DNA of 29,115 nt from NCBI GenBank assembly GCA_024196135.1, contig JAMQCK010000310.1:1-29115 (forward strand). Reading direction: 5' to 3'. The notes below the pieces were generated by a model. It saw only the letters and a list, made by a program, of their open reading frames with translations. It was not told the origin of the DNA and made no database searches. This DNA comes from Pleurotus ostreatus/Saccharomyces cerevisiae fusant. Taxonomy: Eukaryota > Opisthokonta. Each line of letters starts with the position of its first letter. Positions within the stretch are counted from its first letter, which is position 1. Shown here piece after piece: positions 21,301 through 29,115 of this stretch. The position numbers and the translations under genes are program-made.

Positions 21301-24163
21301 ATCTTCCTCGACCTCATGACACGTGAGGAAGAAGCAGCGATCAAGGACGACGACAAGCTCTCGCAAGATACGCAGAAGGACGCGTTCGACCCCGGACACA
21401 ACGCGCCGCTCAACCTCACGAACAGCCGCCCGGTATCACCGCTTCGACAAGCCGTCACCATCTTTCGCAAGCGCATGCTCATCGCGCGCAGAAGTTGGCT
21501 TTCGCCTGTCCTTGCTGCGCTCGTGGCGATTGCTGGTTCGACGATTCCGATCGTGTTCATAGCCGATCGAGAGCAGACCTGCGAGCGCCACTTCAGCAAC
21601 AACACTCTGGTACAACCGCTTTACTTGGCGGAATCGCCGACGGTGCTCTTTGACCAGGAGGCGAGACTGTTGACCTATCCGCCCGATGTTGCGAGGGCGC
21701 TACCGGGGAATCCGATACTGCCTATCCAGGGCGTGGCGGATAACGACACGTTCGTCAGCACCATTCAGCGCGACTACCGGAACATGTCTCTGGGCGGTTT
21801 GTCCATTAACCTAGATGCGTACGAGGCATTGTTTGCGTGGGAGGCAACAGAGCCGGGCCTGAAGGGCTTGCAAATGCTGAACCAAGCGTCGAATGTCCTA
21901 CTTCAACACGCCGTGAATTCGACGGGAGATGGGATCCAAGGGGCGATCATCAACGCGAACTACGAGAGGCTACCTTCGATAGCGCCGGGGACCCTGGTCG
22001 CGCTCAAGTGGGCAGCCTTCTTCGGCGCGGCAATGGTGAGCAGTGCGCGAAAGTTGATTCATGGGGATATGACTGACCCTGTTGTAGGCAGTGTATCCCG
22101 CGTTTTTTGCCATGTACGTTGCGGAGGAACGACGATCCCTCGTGCAAGCTATGCAATTCTCGAACGGCTTGTCGAATCCTGTGGGCTTGTGGCTCGGACA
22201 CGTTGCCTTCGATGTTATATGGTCGATCATCGCGTCCAGTGTCATCGCAATCGTCTTCGCTACTACGTCGGGTCAGTTCGCTGGTGTTGGGCTTTTTGTA
22301 TGTCCTCTGCCGTGATTTTCTACTCTAAGTCGTGTGCTGACCATGGTTTCCAGTGGGGTACGCGCTCAATTCGAGTAATACCAATGCTTTGCTGACCACC
22401 ATGCAGTTGTTATGGTCTTGTACGGGATAGCTGCGACGCTGTTCTCGTACTGCGTGTCCTTGATGGTTGCTTCGCCGCTAGCCGCCTTTGCGGCCTCGGC
22501 AGGATATCAAGTGATCATGTTTGTCGTACGTCGCCTTTCACCCTATCATGCGACACCGCTCATGGGCATCTCAGCTGTACCTGGCGGGCTATCTGCTCAC
22601 CTTCACGTACGGCAAGACATCGGAGGCAGACAATATAGTCACGACCATGCACTTCACGATCTCTCTGCTTTCGCCCGTCGCTAGTGTGGTGAGTGTTGCC
22701 GCTCTGGCGGTAGCTCAGGTTGCTTACTGACATGGCCCAGTTGCGAGCCGCATTTGTGTCGGTGAATCTGTTCTCCCTGCTTTGCTCAGGACCTGAGCCG
22801 GTCACAACTTCATCGCTCGGTGTCATCACGCGCTATGGAGGGCCCATCGTATATCTCTTCGGCTACGTCTTTGTCCTATTCGCAGTCTTGGTCTGGGTCG
22901 ACTCGGGCTCCGTTTGGCGGCGCAGTTCGGACGCTTTCAAGCGCAGGAAGAACGGCGTTGCCGGCTTGGATGCCGAGCGCTCTTCTACCGACGTGCTCCT
23001 CCGCGTCGACAGCGTCAGCAAGACCTTCGGGAGCAAGAGGGCCGTCGATAATGTCAGCCTTGAAGTGCCGCAAAGCTCTGTGCTTGCGTTATTAGGTGCC
23101 AACGGAGGCGGGAAGACGACGACCTTGAACATCATACGTCAGTAATATCCGAATGCCATCTTCCTCACGCCTGACATCCCACCTAGGAGGGGAAATTATA
23201 CCCGACGAGGGCGATGCTTTCATCAAGGGCGTATCCATTGTTCGCGATCCGCGCGGTGCCCGCTTGAACCTTGGCGTCTGTCCCCAGTTTACAGCGATAG
23301 ACACGCAGCTCAGCGTCCGGGAGCACTTGCTCGTGTACGGTCGGCTGAAGGGTCTAGCACCTGGACAAGAGCTTGATGACAACGTGCTCACGCTGCTTCG
23401 GGCTACGCGTCTGGATGTGTACGCGGATAGGTTGGCGAGTAAGCTGTCTGGTGGCAATCAGAGGAAGTTGGCGCTCGCTATTGCGTTGATGGGTGCGTTC
23501 TCGAAGTCATCACTAGTCGTGTTATCCCAGGTCACTGAACTAGAAACCAGGTAATCCTGCGGTCATCCTCATCGACGAATTTTCTACAGGAGTAGACGCA
23601 AAGATGAAGAGAGATATGTGGCAAACCCTGAGAGGCGTGGTCTCTGGTAAAGCGGTGGTATTGACGACGCGTGAGCCCCTACTTTTTCCTCATGGCGAAG
23701 TCCATTGACTTACGGTCACTAGACTCCATGGAGGAGGCCTCTGCGCTCGCGGACTATGTTTCTATTCTGGCAAAGCGCATGCTCGGTGAGGCAGCGAGTC
23801 TTCGACGTTGCCAATCTACTTAATGTGCTCGCAGCTTCTGGTACCATCGATTCGCTCTCGGCACGATATGCCTGCTATGAAGTGCACTTCACGTGTAGGA
23901 CGAGGGAGGACGTCGTAAACGCGCAATCGCTTATGAGTCGTATACCTGGCTCGCGCAAGGCGGACGACGTTGCCACGCGCTTCGAGTTACCCATTCAAGA
24001 GGGTGCACACCTTGCGGATGTGCTTCACGTTCTCGGTTCTTCCGGAGCCTTCGCGGAATATACCGTCGAGAAAGCGACTCTGGAAAGCGTGTTCTTGAAG
24101 GTGATGAGGGAGAACCAGGTAGAGGAAGAAGACGTCGTGAGGAGGACACTTAGATGCTGGTGA
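18347..24163 (+). CDS. ABCA-subfamily ABC transporter, full length, 21 exons
   Basis: Full-size ABC transporter of the A subfamily, a polytopic membrane ATPase; relatives move lipids or sterols. Exons: 18347-18421, 18471-18557, 18610-19005, 19052-19151, 19204-19243, 19295-19411, 19462-19879, 19929-20203, 20255-20649, 20702-20718, 20769-20861, 20914-22035, 22088-22297, 22354-22357, 22407-22525, 22575-22688, 22741-23137, 23187-23492, 23551-23670, 23723-23785, 23835-24163; 4797 nt, 1598 aa. TM1 lies near residues 27-46, then an extracytosolic loop and the first membrane block to about 430. NBD1: Walker A GSNGAGKST near 499-507, signature LSGGQ near 615, Walker B IVLVDE, H-loop TTH near 671. After the second membrane block comes NBD2: Walker A GANGGGKT near 1313, LSGGN near 1413, Walker B VILIDE, H-loop TTHS. 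All catalytic motifs are present, so both sites look active. Exons 10 (17 nt) and 14 (4 nt) are unusually small. Confidence 0.96.
22354..22357 (+). other. 4-nt microexon (ABCA exon 14)
   Basis: The four bases TGGG lie between an acceptor (GGTTTCCAG) and a donor (GTACGC), flanked by introns of 56 nt (22298-22353) and 49 nt (22358-22406). Skipping it joins exon 13 to exon 15 in a frame that soon meets a stop (TTG TTA TGG TCT TGT ACG GGA TAG). Including it gives GLF-W-V-VMVLYGIAATLF, a smooth transmembrane helix. The exon is inferred from frame and splice signals only. Confidence 0.65.
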
Positions 24164-24674
24164 CATACACGAGTGGAATATTTATTCCTTCATAGGATAC
24201 ATAGAGCGGACTTTCTCACTTACTACTTACCTCAGTTGACATCCAAACTCTGCGCCTTGCATTCGGAATTACAATACGGAGCCGGAGGATGCCAATGGTC
24301 ACGTGCAAAGATACATGGGTGCTTCTCGGTCGGCATCGCGACGGGCCCTTTCCCCTCTCGTCCCAAATTGCCTTATCCATCGTGAATGGATTTGACCGCG
24401 GACATGACCGTGCCTTATGAAAGCGCGAGATGCGAGACCTATCGCATCTCACCTCCCTGCTCCGCCCCTCATCACCGATAGATCCTACCAACAAGACGTA
24501 GTCTTACTAGGTGAGAGAATATATTGGGGCCTTGTCCGACAGCTATCAATCTTGTCCAGTAAAGCCAGGAAAATGAACATCCGTCAGTCAACTGCCGATC
24601 GGGATGGAAGGAACAGTGGCGAGCGATTCGCGATTTCTCGTGCGTCTCCTAGTGCATGTACGCAGATATGTCTA
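24164..24674. other. Intergenic stretch, ABCA 3' end to F-box gene 3
   Basis: This holds the ABCA 3' UTR and the F-box gene 3 upstream region. One plus-strand frame is open from about 24417 and runs into exon 1 of F-box gene 3, so translation could begin further upstream, for example at the in-frame ATG at 24573. No independent gene is supported. Confidence 0.4.
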
Positions 24675-26176
24675 ATGGAAAGCGTCATAGGTCGCGAATG
24701 GCAATACGCTTCCCTCTCGCAAATTAGTCACGTTGTCCTGGACAATATCAATGGCGTGAACGCTGGTCTGTCTCCCCGATACGGGTTCTGTGCTCGCCCA
24801 ACTGATGTATATTCACGCTAGGTCGGTCGCACGCTACGCAGGCTCATGCATACTTGAGCGGCTCAGTTCAATCCGCTGTAGATCTGAACTCGCGGCTGAA
24901 TGATATATGTATGGCACGCCTTGAGAACATAAATCATGCACTCATCTCAGTTATAGCTCATCCTCCTGCTTCTGGGAACGAAACCCTTAGCGGACCCGCA
25001 TGCTTCGTCGAACGTCTACCTAACGAACTTCTATGCGCAATTTTCATACTCTGCGGTAGCACGGCCACCGATGTCTCTGCTTTCCCTCGCGACATGGCGG
25101 TGCATGACGTGGTCGCCAATTACCAGCCGTATAGCAAAACAGCAATCATGCTTGGTCGCGTCTGCTCGCGATGGCTCATCGTGACACGAGGTTACCCCGC
25201 TTTATGGACTCTCGCCGACATCGGATACCCGGGGCGAAAGGGCCTGAACATACTGGGATGCTGCTTGCGATACTCCGCCGGTCTGCCTATTGCCCTGCAG
25301 ATCTGCGACAGCATACCTGTGGACAACGATGGCAAGGGGGTAGATCATCGCCTCATGCTTCTCATCGCGGCCAACGCTCCTAGGTGGAAGGAGTTGTACG
25401 TAGACCTGCTAAGAGATGGAGACGCTTTGAAGCCCCTGCTTGGGTTGCCTGCAGGGTCCTTCACATCTCTGGACAGAGCCCTAATTCGGGTTCGGTATTT
25501 GGATACGACCGCCTCCAGCCCGGACACCCTCCTCTGGCTCTCCATCTTTACCTCCCCAAATCTCCGTCATGCAGACATGGACAATGTACACCATGTACGT
25601 GCGTGCCTCTTGGCAGCCCCCTTCCATCAACTTAAAAGCCTTGGTCTACGTCACATGTCGCCTAATGTTCTGTCGCCCATCCTAGCCCAGTGTCTTGAGA
25701 ACCTCGAAGTTCTCCTGATACATGGTGATGCAATAGACCCCTGGGACCTGTGGGATATCGAATCGCTAGATCTCGTTCATCTTCCCCGGTTGAAGACTCT
25801 CATCCTCAGCGGCACAAGCTCGAGATGGACACCGCTTTTCAGGCGACTAGATATACCCGCGCTCGTTCGGCTGGAGATATTCCAGGGTAGCGTCTACTCG
25901 GAAGAAATAGAGGTCATGATCATGGACTCTTCTGCGCGCGTTGGGATGATGGCTTTCCATGACCTGGAATCCAGTCAAGCGGATAATATCATCGATCTCA
26001 TACGCAGCCCGACTTTACAATCCCTGCGCATTCTGTGGTGCGATCACTGTGGGGATTATTCGCTCGAGGACGAAGGAGTTCCTTTTGATTTCACGCCATA
26101 CGTACCGTCGCATATCACGGTCTTCACCACGGAGAAAGTGAAAGCAGAGGCTGCGTATCGGTTTCTATACACGTAG
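24675..26176 (+). CDS. F-box protein, paralogue 3 (2 exons)
   Basis: Predicted F-box protein, 481 aa with the start used here. Exons 24675-24765 and 24822-26176, with one 56-nt phase-1 intron. The F-box (FVERLPNELLCAIFILC) is followed by MLGRVCSRWLIVTRGYPALW and an LRR-like C-terminal half. It aligns along its length with the two minus-strand paralogues at 672 and 3049. In those genes the region between intron 1 and the F-box is split by three further introns; here it is one continuous exon. The junction G-V-N-A|G matches their intron-1 position and phase. The long second exon from 24822 is well supported. The first exon and the start are inferred; an in-frame ATG at 24573 is an alternative, and 24911 is the first ATG inside exon 2. 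Its stop lies 106 bp from the stop of the convergent gene at 26283. Confidence 0.75.
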
Positions 26177-26282
26177 GACGATCCAAAGTTATCCATGACT
26201 ACATACTTCCAAGTACACAAATGCACAAAATGTTTGTCCTGCTGAGTCGTGCGAGCTTGCAACTGCGCTTGTGGACGCTCGC

Positions 26283-28095
26283 TTATGAGCAATACAGTGA
26301 CCACGTCAACTGCCTGTGAAAGTCCGACTTGAACCGGCCAACAAAGCTAGGATGGCTAACATTGAGGCGGAAGATGTCAGTGTGCTTGACCCAGTCCATG
26401 AAGCTGCGGCTCAGCACATCGGAGGTGATCTCCAGGACTGGCAGGCGAGGGCATGGATGATTATCGGTAGTTTTGACGAAGCATTCCCAGCTGGTCGTAG
26501 TGATCCGCCGCACAGAAAGGAAGTGCAGACAGGGACATCGCGAAATTAATTCCTTGACATCCGTCTCATTGACGTTGGTCAATAATTCGAGGGAGTTCAA
26601 CATTGAGAGCGGAAATGAGGTCAGTCGTGCAGCCGTGGTGCACCCCTCTAGGCGGACGTGTCGCAGACGCGAGAAGGCATTCAAAAACTCCTGAGCGTCA
26701 GAAAAGTTGCCCTTCTGGTATCGCGCGTGATCTTTCTGCGCAAATTCGACATGTGCAGCAAGGAAGCAAGGACGACATGAGCATAATGCCTTCAGTACCG
26801 TGGCGAGCACGTCTATAGTGTTGCAGTGTCTGTCGGTTACAGACGATTTGTGAAGGACGATGCGCAGCTGCGTCAACTGGTGCTTGTTGGCCTCGCAGCG
26901 AGGGGCGAGGTCTGTAAGACCATGACAGAATCGAGATGGCTCTGCCAGGAGGCCGCGCAACTCGTCCCTGCTTCCGACGTAGATGCACAATCTAGCCCCA
27001 AGGTAAGGCCCGTCCGTGACGGATTCGACGTAGAAAGAGATGAAAGTGTCATTATCGTTGATATCCTCGTAGGTAGTCTGCTTCTCCGACGAGGATGGTG
27101 GAACCTGGAAGAGCGTGGACTGAGAGGGCGCAGCAGAAGTCGATCCAGGACTCGCGAAAGTGGAAAGCGCAAGCCCAGGGAGGGCGTCATCGCGATTCGC
27201 AGCCTGCGCTTCGTTGGGCGCAGGATTGACGCTGGAGGTTGCTTGAGGATCGGCAGAGGCTTGAGCGGTAGGGCCGTCTGATCGAATGCTCTCAACGACG
27301 CGAAGACTCCCTTGCCGTAGCGCAGTGGAGTCAACGAGCGGACTCCTGGGATCACTGACGGGAGGCGGCACGTTCTGCGAGGATGCATCACCAGTAGAAT
27401 GCGTAGCACCTGTACCGCACTGAGGTTGTGCGGTAGGTGTCGGCCGCGGGTGCGACTCGCTGGCAGGCGTATCGGGGTCGTCCTTGGGGTCATTCGAGCG
27501 CGTGTGACCCGATGACCCAGCGTCAGGAGCGTCAGGAGGAGCGCTGGTAGGAGAACCGGCTGGGGGCGTGTCCGAGCCTTCACGAGCAGCGGGGTCGGGG
27601 ATGTCGTTGCTGCCCTCAGACCCGCTATCATCGCTCTCGCCCTGACTGTGCGCACCGGGCGGCGAAGGCGCATCATCGTCATCATCTCCTCGGCCGCTCT
27701 TATTGAGAGCGAGCGCAGCTGAGTGAATGGCCGACGCAATCTGGTCCATCCCTCGCTCAAATACACCAGTCTGCTGTTCGATAGCGAGTCGGATATTCCC
27801 GAGGTCGTTGCCTGTGGCAGTGTAGGGATCATGGATTGTCGTTCCGTTCGTGGCGTCAGGTTCGTGAGCGTGAAGGGAGCGCGTGAGATTGGGGCGCAAG
27901 GCGACTCGAAAGCGGTTCTTGAGGCGTCCGAATACGCCTCGTTGCTGGACATCAATCGGCGTAATTCGAGAGTATACCGTAGGCACCGGACCAGCCGGTG
28001 CGGAGGGTGTCGTGTTCTGGGCATTCGCTGGAATATGATTAGCAATCGAGCAGAGTGGACCTTACGCCAGATAAGAGCGCACCATGAGAAGACAT
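26283..28095 (-). CDS. Hypothetical protein with disordered middle and LRR-like C-terminal part
   Basis: Unrecognised protein of 585 aa. Exons 28083-28095 (13 nt) and 26283-28027, with one 55-nt phase-1 intron that has branch-like TTGCTAATC before TTCCAG. The donor GTGCGC was chosen over the better-looking GTAAGG at 28046-28051, because only GTGCGC gives the right phase (MSSH-A-NAQ). Residues 1-60 carry a short basic helix-like stretch (GVFGRLKNRFRVALRP). About 110-330 are low-complexity Ser/Pro/Asp/Gly/Thr, with a DDDDD run. About 335-585 resemble the leucine-rich second half of fungal F-box-family proteins (RLRHVRLEG, LNSLELL, CPCLHFLSVRRI), but no F-box motif is visible. It could be an F-box relative that has lost or replaced the box, or an unrelated LRR-like protein. 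No homologue with a known function can be named from the sequence. Confidence 0.75.
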
Positions 28096-28888
28096 GATGA
28101 CTTCGTGGACGACAATGGTAGAGGGTTGAAAGAGTCAGGATCGTTGGGGAGATCGTAGATGTGGTGAACCGGCTATATGAGAGGCGTCGAGACGTAGAGC
28201 GCAGCTCTGTCGTGGTGTAGTAGGCTCGTTGATGATGCTCACCCTTTACTTTCCATCGCTTATAAGCCTAACGCAGACCGCGTGAGAGAGCCGTCAGACA
28301 ATAGCGGCATGCACAATAAGGGTCAACTCGATTGTTATGCAATCTTGCAATCTTCAGAAAGACAACAGCGCGTCCGTGGTAAAATCAGGGGTGCGCTCAC
28401 TTGTTCGAAAGTCCGGTCATGTATGCGTTAACCTTCATTCGGTACGATAAGTGCCCGAATAACACACGGCCCGGTATTGTTGGCGTCTAAGGTAGGCCGC
28501 AGTCCCACGCAGTGTGGGCGCCTCGGATCGCCGCGCAACAAGTGATTTCGGCCCTGTAGCCCCGTAGAGAATGGGGACAGTAATTTTATCTTCGCCGTTC
28601 TGTGAGATGATCTGAGCGCCAAGGTTGGCCTAGCCTCGCGGTACGACGACAGGGCGGGCAACGATTTCGACATGGCGGTTGGAAACAAGGAGCGGCAAGT
28701 GCCGACCGACGCCATGAGCCGCGCGTGGCTCAGACCGCCTTCGCACTTACCTCCATCTCCACCGGCAAACGGGTTGGCGAGCAGCCCTACGGTCTCAAGG
28801 GCAAGAAAGATGGCTCCGCTACGGATGTCTAGCGTATCATCTTCTCGATGGGCGCGCACGCCCTAGCCAAGTAAAGACGATACTCGGG
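28096..28888. other. Stretch without a supported gene
   Basis: This is the 5' side of the gene at 26283-28095 plus about 700 bp without a gene I can support. A 143-codon minus-strand frame (28428-28859) has no recognisable domain. It contains an internal GTAAGT donor near 28743-28748 but no matching acceptor at a usual distance, so I do not call it a gene. Confidence 0.35.
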
Positions 28889-29115
28889 ATGGAGCCCAAG
28901 GAGGCAAGAGAGAAAGGACCCCGGTGCGTGCGCTGACTCGTGCACGCGTAATGAAGCTAATGTAGTTCAGGGAATATTACCAGTGCTCGATCCCCAGGGT
29001 CGAGCATGCTGAGCTGCCACGATCGACCTTGATGCACCGGTACGCCGCATCTACGGGAAACTCCCTGCGATGCAGCAGCCCCGCCAAGGTGTCGCAAAAG
29101 CCGGCATCCCAAGTC
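28889..29115 (+). CDS. Possible 5' end of a truncated gene at the right edge
   Basis: A tentative two-exon start: exon 1 28889-28923 (MEPKEAREKGPR), a 47-nt intron 28924-28970 (donor GTGCGT, branch-like GCTAATG, acceptor TTCAG), and exon 2 from 28971, open to the window end in phase (EYYQCSIPRVEHAELPRS and onward). The intron has the same length and signal quality as the verified ones. The frame is also open upstream of this ATG, so the start is uncertain. No domain can be recognised in about 60 residues. Confidence 0.3.

Noticed and set aside
24417..24821. Separate small gene before F-box gene 3
   Set aside because: The frame feeds directly into the exon-1/intron-1 junction of F-box gene 3, so its distal part is better explained as that gene's 5' exon and leader.
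28428..28859. 143-codon minus-strand open frame near the right edge
   Set aside because: It has no recognisable domain or paralogue, and its internal GTAAGT donor has no acceptor at a normal distance. Not enough to call a gene.

Overview
This window is eukaryotic nuclear DNA from a filamentous basidiomycete, most likely an Agaricomycete. The grounds are a dense array of 46-65 nt GT-AG introns with CTNAY-type branch sites, GC-rich coding sequence, several F-box/LRR-like genes of the type expanded in mushroom genomes, and a tRNA gene with a short anticodon-loop intron. I assembled exons by hand. Every multi-exon model below sums to an exact multiple of three with consistent intron phases, which is the main internal check.

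Layout. Left flank (1-5190): two tandem F-box paralogues on the minus strand (672-2321 and 3049-4761) with the same five-exon, all-phase-1 structure. Each is followed on its 3' side by a related plus-strand exon-like block (347-596 and 2743 to about 3000). A minus-strand tRNA-Gly(CCC) gene lies at 5191-5288.

Conserved core (5654-24163): the p150Glued subunit of dynactin (minus, 17 exons, 1241 aa); a WDR59/Mtc5/Sea3 orthologue of GATOR2/SEACAT (minus, 15 exons, 1366 aa); an NPRL3/Npr3 orthologue of GATOR1/SEACIT (plus, 6 exons, 735 aa); and a full-length ABCA-type transporter (plus, 21 exons, 1598 aa). WDR59 and NPRL3 are head to head, with only 196 bp between their start codons.

Right flank (24164-29115): a third F-box paralogue (plus, 24675-26176), converging on a two-exon gene (minus, 26283-28095) that has a disordered middle and an LRR-like C-terminal part. 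The last kilobase holds only a possible truncated gene at the right edge.

Biology. WDR59 and NPRL3 belong to opposing arms of the amino-acid-sensing pathway that controls TORC1 (GATOR1 is the Rag GAP, GATOR2 its antagonist), so a shared promoter would couple their transcription. Dynactin p150 (microtubule/dynein transport) and the ABCA transporter (probably lipid transport) look like housekeeping neighbours with no obvious pathway link. The F-box genes on both sides look like a lineage-specific, duplicating accessory layer around a stable block. I found no CRISPR array, complete transposon, viral element or prokaryotic-type feature.
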